From contig WASQ01000067.1 in NCBI GenBank assembly GCA_009712185.1, positions 1-42,961 of the forward strand: 42,961 nt of DNA, written 5' to 3'. A program made the position numbers and the translations under genes. Within the stretch, counting starts at the first letter, position 1. Each line of letters starts with the position of its first letter. Below are positions 32,949 through 42,465 of the stretch, one piece after another. Source of the stretch: Telmatospirillum sp. (GTDB lineage Bacteria; Pseudomonadota; Alphaproteobacteria; Rhodospirillales; Magnetospirillaceae). The notes beneath the pieces are model-generated. The model saw nothing but the letters and a program-made list of their open reading frames with translations, made no database searches and had not been told where the DNA came from.

Positions 32949-33860
32949 ATGAACAGCCCCGACATCATTACCCTGTCCTCCGGATCGTCAGAACTGTCCG
33001 TGAAGCCGTCCACCGGAGGCGCCATCACAGGCTGGAGCGTCCACGGACACGCCCTTCTGCGCGATGTCCCGGAGGAGGCGCGGCGCGACGGGAATGCCCG
33101 CCAGCAGGGGTGCTTCCCCCTGCTTCCCTATTCCAATCGGATCGCCCATGCCACCTTGCCTCTGGACGGCCGTTCCTATCCGCTGCGCCCCGACCCGCAG
33201 GGCGAGGCCCACAGCATCCATGGCAACGCCTGGTATACGCCCTGGGCCGTCGACTCGCGGGATGAGCACCGCCTGGTCCTCCGCCTCGATCACGATGCCC
33301 GGAACGAACGGGCGCTGGACTGGCCCTTTGCCTACAGCGCGCGGGAAACGTTCGATCTGACCCCGGACGGGCTCGCGATCACGCTGACGATCACCAATAA
33401 CGGCAACAGGGCCATGCCCGCCGGCCTGGGACTGCACCCCTATTTCCGCGCCGGCCCCGGAACCCGCATATGGTTCCAGACGACCGGCGTCTGGCTCAAT
33501 GGAGAGGATAAGCTGCCCACCGCCCATGTGCCGCTTCCGGCCGGCTGGTCCTTCGAAAACGGTGGATCGCCCTCCGACGCGGCCCTGGACAACTGCTTTT
33601 CCGGATGGAACGGAACGGCCCGCATCCATTGGCCGGACGCCGGATTGCGCCTGACCATGACCGCGGACGACATTTTCCGTCATCTTGTGGTCTTCACCCC
33701 CCCCGGGCGGGAATTCTTCTGCGTCGAACCGGTCAGCCATGCCAATGGCGCCATTGTCCCGAAGGACGGCGCCGGCCCCGACATCCTGGGCGCCCGTCTG
33801 CTGGCGCCGGGGGCGAGCCTGTCGGGAACGGTGCATTTCGCCATCGAACACCACCCATGA
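32949..33860 (+). CDS. Aldose 1-epimerase (mutarotase) family protein
   Basis: The 303-residue product has family blocks QGCFPLLPYSNRIAHATLPLDG (substrate-binding Asn/Arg), HSIHGNAWYTPW (first histidine), LGLHPYFRAGPGT (second histidine) and CVEPVSHANGA (catalytic glutamate). Mutarotases interconvert alpha and beta anomers of free sugars in the cytoplasm. The next gene overlaps it by 4 bases (ATGA) and is a gluconolactonase-type protein. This suggests that an aldose is made ready for oxidation to a lactone and then hydrolysed, although no sugar dehydrogenase or transporter is adjacent. Confidence 0.88.
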   Translation: MNSPDIITLSSGSSELSVKPSTGGAITGWSVHGHALLRDVPEEARRDGNARQQGCFPLLPYSNRIAHATLPLDGRSYPLRPDPQGEAHSIHGNAWYTPWAVDSRDEHRLVLRLDHDARNERALDWPFAYSARETFDLTPDGLAITLTITNNGNRAMPAGLGLHPYFRAGPGTRIWFQTTGVWLNGEDKLPTAHVPLPAGWSFENGGSPSDAALDNCFSGWNGTARIHWPDAGLRLTMTADDIFRHLVVFTPPGREFFCVEPVSHANGAIVPKDGAGPDILGARLLAPGASLSGTVHFAIEHHP

Positions 33861-34732
33861 CGGCCACCCGCCTGACGGACATTACAACCGGCCTTGGCGA
33901 ATCGCCGGTGTGGTCCACCATGGAACAGGCTCTTTACTGGGTCGATATCAAGGGTCAGGCCATCCACCGGCTGGAGCCCGCGACCGGAGCCACGGCAACG
34001 ATCCCCCTGCCGGAACAGATCGGATGCCTGGGACTGGCCCGGTCCGGAGGGTTCATTGCGGGACTGCGATCCGGACTGTGGCGTCTTTCCGCCGACGGCC
34101 GGCCCGTGCGGATGCTGGCCGCCAATCCCGAAAACACCGCCTGTTCGCGCTTCAATGACGGACGGGCGGATCGCGCCGGCCGCTACTGGGCCGGAACGCT
34201 CGACGAACCCAAGGCGGGCGGCCAGGCGCATCTTTACCGGTTCGATCACCGGGGGCTGACCGCCCTGGTGGACGGCCTCCTGACCTCCAACGGTCTGGCC
34301 TTCAGTCCGGACGACCGGTGGCTCTATCACGCGGACACCCCGACCTTCACGGTCTTCCGGCATCCCTTCGACCTTGCCCCCGGGACACTGGGACCGCGCG
34401 AGCCCTGGATCCGGCTGCCCTCCTCCGCGCCGGAACGGGGACGGCCGGACGGAGCGGCGGTCGATTCCCGGGGACGATACTGGACCGCGCTCTATGAGGG
34501 CGGTCGTGTCCAATGCTACGGATCCGACGGCGTGCTTGTCGCGGACTATCCGGTTCCCGCCCGATGTCCGACGATGGTCGCGTTCGGCGGCCCCGATCTC
34601 AGGACATTGTTCGTCACCACCGCCCGCGCGGGCCGGCCGGCCGATGAGCTGGACCGGTTTCCCGACAGTGGCGGCCTGTTCGCCATCCCTGTCGACGTCC
34701 CGGGGCTTCCGGAGCCGCAGGCCGATCTGTAA
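33857..34732 (+). CDS. SMP-30/gluconolactonase-like sugar lactonase
   Basis: A 291-residue six-bladed beta-propeller protein. Metal ligands are likely E15 in GLGESPVW, the asparagine in TSNGLAFSPDDRWLYHADT and the aspartate in PDGAAVDSRGRYW, the usual Glu/Asn/Asp set; NDGRADRAGRYWAGT is a further blade motif. Family members hydrolyse aldonolactones such as arabinono-, xylono- or gluconolactone. The ATG overlaps the mutarotase stop (33857-33860). A longer upstream frame exists but runs through the mutarotase gene. Sugar specificity is not visible. Confidence 0.9.
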   Translation: MTATRLTDITTGLGESPVWSTMEQALYWVDIKGQAIHRLEPATGATATIPLPEQIGCLGLARSGGFIAGLRSGLWRLSADGRPVRMLAANPENTACSRFNDGRADRAGRYWAGTLDEPKAGGQAHLYRFDHRGLTALVDGLLTSNGLAFSPDDRWLYHADTPTFTVFRHPFDLAPGTLGPREPWIRLPSSAPERGRPDGAAVDSRGRYWTALYEGGRVQCYGSDGVLVADYPVPARCPTMVAFGGPDLRTLFVTTARAGRPADELDRFPDSGGLFAIPVDVPGLPEPQADL

Positions 34733-34781
34733 TCCCGCCGTCCGCGTCTCAATCGGGAGGTGAGGTCACCCGGTAGGTTTT

Positions 34782-34800
34782 GAAATATTCACAATATTTC
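34782..34800. promoter_or_regulatory. Perfect 8-3-8 palindrome, operator candidate
   Basis: GAAATATT, CAC and AATATTTC form an exact inverted repeat. It is followed within 20 bases by a second short palindrome (TGCTA-CCA-TAGCA). The pair lies in a 298-base gap upstream of the 73-residue protein gene and the putrescine transporter. No regulator gene is adjacent. Confidence 0.4.
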
Positions 34801-35030
34801 TGAGGCTTGCTACCATAGCAGCATGCCAGTTTGCATCGCCGGCCATGAGAAACGCCCAACGATGGCGGCCCGCCGGAAGGACGATGCGACTGCCGGGACC
34901 TGCGGTCACCGTCATGGACAGCAACCGGTTCTGCCTCCGGGAAAACTCCCGGCAAGGCCCGAGGACCGGTTCCGTGGCGATATCGCGCGGGTGCCGGCAA
35001 GCCAACGCCAAGCTCATTGAGGGATCAATC

Positions 35031-35252
35031 GTGGCTCGCAATTCGTCATCGTCGTTTGAAATCGGCGACAGGTTCACCAAGACCGGGGAAACCCGTGCGA
35101 TTGTCTGGGTGGTAACGCGCTCCTGGACCCATGTGGACGGTCTTCTGCACGTTCAGCTTGCCAAGCAGGCCCGGCAAAGCGAGGTCATTACCGTCTCGGC
35201 GGCAACCCTGGGGGACTCGACCTTTTTCCGCCCCGTTCCACCCGCGGCGTGA
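35031..35252 (+). CDS. Small conserved-looking protein (73 aa), function unknown
   Basis: A GTG start at 35031 with GAGGG 7 bases upstream gives a 73-residue beta-rich product containing FEIGDRFTKTGETRAIVWVV, HVDGLLHVQLA and TFFRPVPPAA. It looks like a short soluble domain with well-ordered sequence; I recall similar small proteins in alphaproteobacteria but cannot name a family. The frame extends upstream to 34845 with low-complexity residues that are probably untranslated. It is about 200 bases ahead of potF and on the same strand. Confidence 0.55.
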   Translation: MARNSSSSFEIGDRFTKTGETRAIVWVVTRSWTHVDGLLHVQLAKQARQSEVITVSAATLGDSTFFRPVPPAA

Positions 35253-35455
35253 ATGGTCCCGGCCCGGGCGGAGTGGTATCCGCCGGGCCGCGTTCCACCC
35301 CTGGTCGGATCCCGCGGAAAATCCTGGCGGCGAAGTCCCTTAAGCGGATTGACAGGACCCCCGATTGTCCGAAATATCTGCTCAGCGTGAAGCATGATCC
35401 CGTGAACGGGAAAGGGTGGTTCGCGCGTCCACGACAAACCTGACCGGGGTTCGAG

Positions 35456-36559
35456 ATGCGCGTATCCGTCGCCAAGTTCCTGTGTGCCCTTTCGGCGCTT
35501 GCCGCCCTTGCCGCGCCCGCTTTCGCGGACGAGGAGAAAGTCCTCAACGTCTACAACTGGTCTGATTACATCGCGCCCGATACCATCGAAAAATTCACCG
35601 CAGAGACCGGCATCAAGGTGAACTACGATGTCTATGACAGCAATGAAACGCTGTCGGCGAAGCTCCAGGCGGGAAAGTCGGGCTATGACGTCGTGTTCCC
35701 CTCCGCCTCCCCCTTCCTGGCGCAGCAGATCAAGGCCGGCATCTATCAGAAACTCGACCTCGGCCGCCTCAGGAACGCGCAAGGGTTGGATCCGGCGATC
35801 ATGAAGACGCTGTCCCAGGCCGATCCGGGCAATCAGTTCGCCATTCCCTACATGATCGCCGCCACCGGATACGGCTACAATGTCGACAAGGTGAAGGCTC
35901 TGCTGCCGAACGCGCCGGTGGACAGTTGGGCCCTGATCTTCGATCCCGCCCAGGTGTCGAAACTGAAGGCCTGCGGGGTCAGTTTCCTCGATACCCCGAC
36001 CGATGTGTTCGCCGCGGCGATGGTCTATCTCGGCAAAAGCGGCACCAGCCAGTCGAGCGACGATCTGAAGGCCGCCGCCGAGGCCGTGACGGCGGTGCGC
36101 CCGTTCGTCACCTATTTCCATTCGTCCAAATATATCAATGATCTCGCCAACGGCGACACCTGCCTCGCCCACGGTTATGTCGGGGATCTGGTGCAGGCCC
36201 GGGCGCGCGCCAAAGAAGCCGGAAAGGGCGTCCATATCGCCATCACCATTCCGAAGGAGGGCGCGGTGATCAATATCGATTCCGCGGCCGTTCCGGTCGA
36301 TGCCCCCCACCCCGGCAATGCCCACAAATTCATCGATTTCCTTCTGCGTCCCGAGATCATCGCCGCCATCAGCAACACGACCGGCTATGCCAACGCCGTC
36401 GTCGCCTCGAAGCCCCTGCTGAAGAAGGAACTGGCAACCGATCCCGCCATCTATCCCCCGGCCGACGTCACCGCCCGGGAGTTCCAGGTCCCACCCGCCA
36501 GTCAGACATTTGATCGGGAACGGACGAGAGCCTGGACCCGGGTCAAGACCGGAAAATAG
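35456..36559 (+). CDS. potF: Putrescine-binding periplasmic protein
   Basis: The 367-residue product has a signal peptide (cleavage after AFA) and follows E. coli PotF closely as I recall it. Blocks are VYNWSDYIAPDTIEKF, GIKVNYDVYDSNETLSAKL, PYMIAATGYGYNVDKVKA, CGVSFLDTPTDVF, YFHSSKYINDLANGD and IYPPADVTAREF, ending RTRAWTRVKTGK. It captures putrescine in the periplasm for the ABC transporter encoded by the next three genes. A hairpin terminator separates it from the ATPase gene, so it may be made in excess over the membrane parts, as is usual for binding proteins. Confidence 0.92.
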   Translation: MRVSVAKFLCALSALAALAAPAFADEEKVLNVYNWSDYIAPDTIEKFTAETGIKVNYDVYDSNETLSAKLQAGKSGYDVVFPSASPFLAQQIKAGIYQKLDLGRLRNAQGLDPAIMKTLSQADPGNQFAIPYMIAATGYGYNVDKVKALLPNAPVDSWALIFDPAQVSKLKACGVSFLDTPTDVFAAAMVYLGKSGTSQSSDDLKAAAEAVTAVRPFVTYFHSSKYINDLANGDTCLAHGYVGDLVQARARAKEAGKGVHIAITIPKEGAVINIDSAAVPVDAPHPGNAHKFIDFLLRPEIIAAISNTTGYANAVVASKPLLKKELATDPAIYPPADVTAREFQVPPASQTFDRERTRAWTRVKTGK

Positions 36560-36586
36560 CCCTGCACGCAAGGGATGTGATCACAG

Positions 36587-36620
36587 CGCCCCAGCCGGCC
36601 TACGCTGGGGCGTCTTTCTT
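36587..36620 (+). terminator. Intrinsic terminator/attenuator between potF and potG
   Basis: CGCCCCAGC (36587-36595) and GCTGGGGCG (36604-36612) form a 9-base perfect stem with an 8-base loop, followed by TCTTTCTT. It begins 28 bases after the potF stop. Partial termination here would raise the ratio of binding protein to transporter. Confidence 0.75.
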
Positions 36621-36637
36621 GAAAGGAGCTCTGGGAC

Positions 36638-37780
36638 GTGGCTCTGCCTTCCGCCAAGCCGCAAGTCTTCGCCCCCTGGAATGATCCGGAGGCGAAACCG
36701 CTGATCCGGATCGAGGGGGTCTCCAAAAGTTTCGGGGACTTCCACGCGGTCAACAAGGTCGATCTCGATATCTACCCGGGAGAATTCTTCTCGCTGCTGG
36801 GGGCCTCGGGATGCGGAAAAACAACATTGCTGCGCATGCTGGCCGGCTTCGAGACTCCGACGGAGGGCAGAATCTCGATCGACGGCGTCGACATGACCAG
36901 CATTCCGCCCTATGAGCGGCCGATCAATATGATGTTCCAGTCCTATGCCCTGTTCCCGCATATGACGGTGGCCCAGAACGTCGCCTTCGGCCTGAAACAG
37001 GATCGTGTTCCGAAGCGCCTGATCGGAAACAAGGTCCGGGAGGTTCTGGATCTGGTGCAGATGAGCCGCTTCGCCGAACGCAAGCCCCAGCAACTGTCCG
37101 GCGGCCAGCGCCAGCGCGTGGCCCTGGCCCGCTGTCTCGCCAAGGAACCGAAAGTCCTTCTTCTGGACGAACCGCTGGCGGCCCTTGACAAGAAGTTGCG
37201 CGAACAGACCCAGCTTGAGCTGGTCAATATCCAGGACCGCGTCGGCATCACCTTCGTCATGGTCACCCACGATCAGGAAGAGGCGATGACCATGTCGGCC
37301 CGAATCGGCGTGATGAACGCCGGCAGCATCGAGCAGATCGGAACGCCGGTCGAAATCTACGAATACCCCACCACCACCTTCGTCGCCGATTTCATCGGCA
37401 CCGCCAACATGTTCGACGGGGTGGTGTCACTGGAAGAGCAGAACCGCACGGTCGTCGACTGTTCCGAGCTTGAGACCCAGCTCACCGTCGGCCACGCCAG
37501 CGGTGTCGCGGTCGGCGCCCCGGTGACGGTGATGGTCCGCCCGGAAAAAATGACCGTACAGCGAGAAAAACCAGACCCCCGCATCAACTGCGTGCATGGG
37601 GTGGTCAGCGACATCGCCTATCTGGGCGACATTTCCATCTACCATGTCCGACTGGAGTCGGGACGCAAGGTCCAGGTCGCCCTGACCAATCTGCGCCATA
37701 CCAGCGAGCAGCGTCTGACCTGGGATGACGAGGTCTATCTGACCTGGCACCCGGCCAACTCCCTGGTTCTGGTCCAATGA
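36638..37780 (+). CDS. potG: Putrescine ABC transporter ATP-binding protein
   Basis: A 380-residue ATPase with Walker A GASGCGKTT (55-63), Q-loop MMFQSYALFPHM, signature LSGGQRQRVALAR, Walker B VLLLDEPLAAL and switch histidine in MVTHDQEEAM. The C-terminal third is a TOBE-like regulatory domain (VTVMVRPEKMTV). The start is GTG 36638, 9 bases after AAGGAG. It energises polyamine import at the inner face of the membrane. Its stop overlaps the potH start by 4 bases. Confidence 0.93.
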   Translation: MALPSAKPQVFAPWNDPEAKPLIRIEGVSKSFGDFHAVNKVDLDIYPGEFFSLLGASGCGKTTLLRMLAGFETPTEGRISIDGVDMTSIPPYERPINMMFQSYALFPHMTVAQNVAFGLKQDRVPKRLIGNKVREVLDLVQMSRFAERKPQQLSGGQRQRVALARCLAKEPKVLLLDEPLAALDKKLREQTQLELVNIQDRVGITFVMVTHDQEEAMTMSARIGVMNAGSIEQIGTPVEIYEYPTTTFVADFIGTANMFDGVVSLEEQNRTVVDCSELETQLTVGHASGVAVGAPVTVMVRPEKMTVQREKPDPRINCVHGVVSDIAYLGDISIYHVRLESGRKVQVALTNLRHTSEQRLTWDDEVYLTWHPANSLVLVQ

Positions 37781-38733
37781 CGGCGACCACCCCATCTTCC
37801 ACCGCGCCCCATCCCCGGCCGGGGCCGGCACTCCGCGCCGCCCTGTTGCGCCGCTGGGGCCGGGCCCTGGTCGGCATGCCGCCTTATGCCTGGCTGCTGC
37901 TGTTCTTCCTGATTCCCTTCCTGATCGTTCTCAAGATCAGTTTTTCCGAACCCCAGGCGGCCATTCCTCCCTATGTTCCGCTGTTCAGCTGGGCGGGAGA
38001 CCAGATCCTGCAGATCAGGCTCAATCTCGGCAATTATGGCTATCTGTTTTCGGACGAGCTTTATGTCGCGGCCTATCTGAACTCCCTCAAGATCGCCGGG
38101 ATTTCCACGGTCTTCTGCCTGCTGATCGGCTATCCGATGGCTTATGCCATCGCGCGCGCGCCCAAGACCGTGCGCAATCCTCTGCTGATGCTGGTGGTGC
38201 TGCCCTTCTGGACGTCGTTCCTGATCCGTGTCTATGCGTGGATGGGAATCCTGAAGAACGAGGGACTGTTGAACTCGTTCCTGCTGTGGACCGGGATCAT
38301 TCATGCGCCTTTGCAGATGCTGGAAACGGATTTCGCCGTCTATGTCGGCATCGTCTATTCCTACCTGCCCTTCATGATTTTACCGTTGTACGCCACGCTG
38401 GAAAAGATGGACCTGTCGCTGCTGGAGGCCGCCGCGGATCTTGGATGCCGGCCCTTTCGCGCGTTCCTCAACGTCACCCTGCCGCTGTCGATCCCCGGCA
38501 TGGTGGCGGGATCGATGCTGGTGTTCATTCCGGCGGTGGGTGAGTTCGTCATCCCGGATCTGCTGGGCGGACCGGACACGCTGATGATCGGCAAAGTGCT
38601 GTGGTCGGAATTCTTCGACAATCGCGACTGGCCGGCGGCGTCGGCGGTCGCGGTGGCGATGCTGGTCCTGCTGGTGGCGCCGATCATGGTGTTCCAGCAT
38701 TACCAGAACAAGACATCGGAGGCCGGACGATGA
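37777..38733 (+). CDS. potH: Putrescine ABC transporter permease (PotH-like)
   Basis: A 318-residue membrane protein with a Pro-rich cytoplasmic N-terminus and six predicted helices. The EAA loop that contacts the ATPase is EAAADLGCRPFRAFLNVTLP, and PAVGEFVIPDLLGG is a typical PotH/PotB block near the C-terminus. It forms the pore with the next gene product. Translationally coupled at both ends (ATGA overlaps). Confidence 0.92.
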   Translation: MTATTPSSTAPHPRPGPALRAALLRRWGRALVGMPPYAWLLLFFLIPFLIVLKISFSEPQAAIPPYVPLFSWAGDQILQIRLNLGNYGYLFSDELYVAAYLNSLKIAGISTVFCLLIGYPMAYAIARAPKTVRNPLLMLVVLPFWTSFLIRVYAWMGILKNEGLLNSFLLWTGIIHAPLQMLETDFAVYVGIVYSYLPFMILPLYATLEKMDLSLLEAAADLGCRPFRAFLNVTLPLSIPGMVAGSMLVFIPAVGEFVIPDLLGGPDTLMIGKVLWSEFFDNRDWPAASAVAVAMLVLLVAPIMVFQHYQNKTSEAGR

Positions 38734-39617
38734 GGAACCGGGTTATCGCGCTCTACACCGCCCTTGGCCTGGGATACGCCTTCCTTTATCTGCCGATCGT
38801 GCTTCTGGTCATCTATTCCTTCAACGCATCGCGTCTGGTCACGGTGTGGGGCGGGTTCTCGACCAAATGGTACGGAGAACTGGCCGGTGACGAGAAAATC
38901 CTGAATGCCGCCTGGCTCAGCCTCAAGGTCGCGGTGATGAACGCCACTCTCTCGACCTTCCTCGGCACGCTGGCCGCGGTGGTCCTGGTGCGATTCCGCC
39001 GCTTCCCGGGACGGACCCTGTTCACCGGCATGATCACGGCCCCGCTGGTGATGCCCGAGATCATCACCGGGCTCGCCATGCTGCTGCTGTTCGTGTCGAT
39101 GGAACTGACGTTCGGCTGGCCGGAAGGCCGCTCGATCACCACCATCGTCATCGCGCATGTCACCTTCAGCCTGTCCTTCGTCACCGTGATCGTCCAGTCG
39201 CGGCTGGCGCAAATGGACATTTCGCTGGAAGAGGCGGCGATGGACCTGGGAGCCCGTCCGGCGAAGGTATTCCTGGTGATCACGCTTCCGATCATCGCCC
39301 CCGCGCTGCTGGCCGGATGGCTGTTGTCCTTCACCTTGTCGGTCGATGACGTTGTCATCTCCTCCTTCGTCACCGGTCCGGCCTCCACGACACTTCCGAT
39401 CGTCATTTTCTCGAAGGTCCGTCTGGGCGTCAGCCCGGAGGTCAACGCGTTAGCCAGCATCGTGGTCGCCATCGTCAGCGTCGGCATCGTCATTTTCGGG
39501 ATCGTGACCCAGCGCCAGGAACGGGAACGGCAGCGATCCGCGACCGCCGCCGCCGAAGACCACGCTGTCGAAGACCACGCCGCCGGGCATCCGCGCCGGG
39601 GACCGGCGCGGATGTGA
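38730..39617 (+). CDS. potI: Putrescine ABC transporter permease (PotI-like)
   Basis: The 295-residue product has six predicted helices and an EAA loop EAAMDLGARPAKVFLVITLP. FTLSVDDVVISSFVTGP is characteristic of PotI/PotC permeases. ATG 38730 overlaps the potH stop; the longer frame from 38601 runs through potH and is not used. The C-terminal tail carries a His/Glu-rich repeat (AEDHAVEDHAAGHP) that is unusual for the family and may bind metal or be neutral. Confidence 0.92.
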   Translation: MRNRVIALYTALGLGYAFLYLPIVLLVIYSFNASRLVTVWGGFSTKWYGELAGDEKILNAAWLSLKVAVMNATLSTFLGTLAAVVLVRFRRFPGRTLFTGMITAPLVMPEIITGLAMLLLFVSMELTFGWPEGRSITTIVIAHVTFSLSFVTVIVQSRLAQMDISLEEAAMDLGARPAKVFLVITLPIIAPALLAGWLLSFTLSVDDVVISSFVTGPASTTLPIVIFSKVRLGVSPEVNALASIVVAIVSVGIVIFGIVTQRQERERQRSATAAAEDHAVEDHAAGHPRRGPARM

Positions 39618-39630
39618 CACGCCCCCGGGA

Positions 39631-42465
39631 TCAGCGCGTACAGGCGTCCAGAAGATAGGCGATGGACTGGAAGCTTGCGCGCGACTTCTGTTCCAGCCCG
39701 ATTTCGCAGGTGCGGCTCGATGAGCAGCCCTGGTAGCCCGCCGGGGCGTTCGTTTCGAGATGCCGCAACGCATGATCGTTGAGGTCTGGACGGAACAACC
39801 CCTTGTCACCGGCAAAGCCGCAGCAGGTGACGCCATCGGGAACCACGACCCGGGTGCTGCAGGCTTCCGCCAGAGCAAGCATCTTTCCGGCCAGCCCCAT
39901 CCGGCGGACACTGCAAGGGATGTGCAGCAGCACCGGCCGGTTCTGTTTCGTGACGGACAGGCGGGGCAAAATCCTGTCATGCAGGAATTCCGGGAGATCG
40001 GAAACCGTCACCCGGCCGGTCAGCCTGTCGCGGAGCCGCATGCTGCACGGGCTGACATCCATCACGACGACCGGATTCCCCCCGCCGCCCGATGGCGCGG
40101 CCGCCGCAACCGCCGCCAGGACGGCAGACTCCATCCGGTCCAGCAGGGCGTCCGCGTCCCGGCTCATCCCTTTTGAGGACAGGGTGAGGCCACAGCACAA
40201 CCCTTCGGCGTCCGCCGGAAACCGCACGCGGAAGCCGGCCCGGGTGCAAAGGCCGGCGACCACCTCGGACAGGGGGCGGCCGTCCTCCGACAGATCGGAC
40301 GCCCCCATGGTCCGGCTGGCGCAGGCCGGCACATAGACGACCGTCTCGCCGTCCGCCTCCACCGACGGCGTCACGGACAGCCGGCCGGGTCCCGGCAATG
40401 CCTCCAGCGCCACCGGGATCGACGATCCGGCGATCCGGCGCAATCCCCGGCTGGCGTCCGCCAGGGTTTCCGCCCCCAGGATCCGGCGCGCCCCCGCCGC
40501 CAGTCCAAGCGCCACCCGCACCCCCCGGGTGGCCAGGGCGACGTGACGCGCGGCTCCGGCACCGGCCCAGCGGGCCGCGGGCCCCAACCGTTCCGCGCGG
40601 AGCGCCCGCGTAAGATCGCCAGTGTTGATACCGACCGGGCAGACCAGCGAACACAGTCCGCAGGCGGCACAGGTATCGATCCCCTGGTCGTCGAACAGGC
40701 GCCGCCAGAGCCCTGTGTTCTCTCCCCGCCCCGCCCGCAGCGTGATCTCGCGCCAGCCGGCGATCCGCTGGCGCGGCGCCAGGGTCAGGCGGAAGGACGG
40801 GCATTGCGCCTCGCACATGCCGCATTCGATACATTTGTCGATCGCCGGAAAGGCGGCCGGCGAGGGTTTCAGATGATGAACATGGGCCGCCGGATCATCG
40901 GTCAGGATCACCCCGGGATTGAGCAGTCCGTCGGGATCGAACAGGCTCTTGATCTCGCGGATCAGGGCGAAGGCGTCCGCCCCCCATTCCAGTTCGACGA
41001 AGGGCGCCATCGCCCGCCCGGTTCCATGCTCCGCCTTCAACGCCCCGTCATAGCGGCCGGCGATAACCCGGGCGATGTCATCCATGACACGCCGGTACCG
41101 CTCCACCTCCTCCGGGATGCCGAAGTCCTGGGTAAAGAGAAAATGCAGATTGCCGGCCAGGGCATGGCCGAAAATGATGGCGTCGTCATAGCCGTGGCGC
41201 GTCATCACGTCGCGCAGGTCGCGCGCCGCATCGGCCAGATGCTCCATCGGCACCGCCACATCCTCGGTCACGATGGTCGTGCCGGTCCGGCGCAGGGCGC
41301 CGACCGTGGGAAACATCCCTTTGCGGATTGCCCATTGCCGGTCGATGTCCGCCCTCTCTGTCGTCATCTCCGGCGGGAAAAGGGGGGCATGGGCGGCCAG
41401 CACCGCTCCGACGTTCGCAAGATTGGCGGCAAGACCGGCGGCATCGGCACCGCGCACCTCGATCAGAAGCGCGGTCGCGTCACCGGGAAGGGTCTTCAGC
41501 GCCGCCGGCATCCCCGGTTTGTCCGCCACGGAGCGCAGAGACGCGCGATCCAGCAGCTCGACCGCCGCAACGGGCGTGGCCTTGAGGTCCATCACGGCCC
41601 GGCAGGCCCCCTCCATGTCCGCGAACAGGGCAAGACCGGAGGCCCGGTAGGGAGGGTCCTCGACCGTCCGGTAGGTGACCCGGGACAGGAAGCCCAGGGT
41701 TCCCTCCGACCCGATCATCAGATGGGTCAGAATGTCGATCGGATCTTCGAAATCGATCAGGGCGTTGAGGCTGTAGCCGATGGTGTTCTTGATCTTGAAT
41801 TTGCGCCGGATCCGGTCCGCCAGTGCCGGAGTGCCGCGGACCCGGACGGACAGGTCCGACAACGCGGCCAGGAGGGGGCCGTGACTGTCGCGGAAAGCCT
41901 GACGGCTGGCGTCCTCGCCACTGTCCAGAACGGTGCCGTCAGCCAGCAGGACCCGCATCCCGTCCAGGGTCTGGTAGGAGTTTCCGGCGGTCCCGCAGCA
42001 CATGCCGCTGGCATTGTTGGCCGCGATCCCGCCAATCCGGCAGGCATCGATCGACGCGGGATCGGGACCGATCTTGCGACCGAAGGAGGCCAGCCGGCGG
42101 TTGGCATCAGCGCCGATGACACCGGGCCCCAGATGGATCCGCGCGCCGGCATCAACAATCTCCAGGGTATTCCAGGATTCTCCCAGAACGGCCAGAACCT
42201 GATCGCTGACCGCCTGCCCCGACAGGCTGGTTCCGGCGGCGCGGAAGGTGACGGCGACCCCTGATTGACGGCACAGGGACAAAAGCCGGCGAACCTCCTC
42301 CTCGGTTTCGACCACGACCACCAGTCCCGGTGTCAGCCGGAAACAGCTCGCATCGGTCCCCCAGGCATGGCGGCGAAGCGGATCGGTGATGATCCGGGCG
42401 GGCGGCAAATGGCGGGACAATTGGTCGGCAAGCCCCGCGAAAACTGCGGGCGAAGTCTGAGGCAT
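39631..42465 (-). CDS. FAD/Fe-S D-2-hydroxyacid dehydrogenase (D-lactate dehydrogenase-type fusion)
   Basis: A 944-residue flavoprotein that joins a GlcD-like and a GlcF-like half. Residues 20-190 form the FAD_binding_4 domain (TFRAAGTSLSGQAVSD, GGIAANNASGMCCGT). An FAD-oxidase C-terminal domain reaches about 520 (KAEHGTGRAMAPFVELEWG). Two [4Fe-4S] motifs come next, CIECGMCEAQCPS and CAACGLCSLVCPV, then cysteine-rich CCG motifs (GLCCGLTLSSKG, VTCCGFAGDKG). Family members oxidise D-lactate, D-2-hydroxyglutarate or glycolate and feed electrons to quinone or cytochrome. ATG 42465 (MPQTSPAVF) is preferred to 42528. It converges with potI over 13 bases. The exact acid is not decidable. Confidence 0.9.
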   Translation of the reverse strand: MPQTSPAVFAGLADQLSRHLPPARIITDPLRRHAWGTDASCFRLTPGLVVVVETEEEVRRLLSLCRQSGVAVTFRAAGTSLSGQAVSDQVLAVLGESWNTLEIVDAGARIHLGPGVIGADANRRLASFGRKIGPDPASIDACRIGGIAANNASGMCCGTAGNSYQTLDGMRVLLADGTVLDSGEDASRQAFRDSHGPLLAALSDLSVRVRGTPALADRIRRKFKIKNTIGYSLNALIDFEDPIDILTHLMIGSEGTLGFLSRVTYRTVEDPPYRASGLALFADMEGACRAVMDLKATPVAAVELLDRASLRSVADKPGMPAALKTLPGDATALLIEVRGADAAGLAANLANVGAVLAAHAPLFPPEMTTERADIDRQWAIRKGMFPTVGALRRTGTTIVTEDVAVPMEHLADAARDLRDVMTRHGYDDAIIFGHALAGNLHFLFTQDFGIPEEVERYRRVMDDIARVIAGRYDGALKAEHGTGRAMAPFVELEWGADAFALIREIKSLFDPDGLLNPGVILTDDPAAHVHHLKPSPAAFPAIDKCIECGMCEAQCPSFRLTLAPRQRIAGWREITLRAGRGENTGLWRRLFDDQGIDTCAACGLCSLVCPVGINTGDLTRALRAERLGPAARWAGAGAARHVALATRGVRVALGLAAGARRILGAETLADASRGLRRIAGSSIPVALEALPGPGRLSVTPSVEADGETVVYVPACASRTMGASDLSEDGRPLSEVVAGLCTRAGFRVRFPADAEGLCCGLTLSSKGMSRDADALLDRMESAVLAAVAAAAPSGGGGNPVVVMDVSPCSMRLRDRLTGRVTVSDLPEFLHDRILPRLSVTKQNRPVLLHIPCSVRRMGLAGKMLALAEACSTRVVVPDGVTCCGFAGDKGLFRPDLNDHALRHLETNAPAGYQGCSSSRTCEIGLEQKSRASFQSIAYLLDACTR

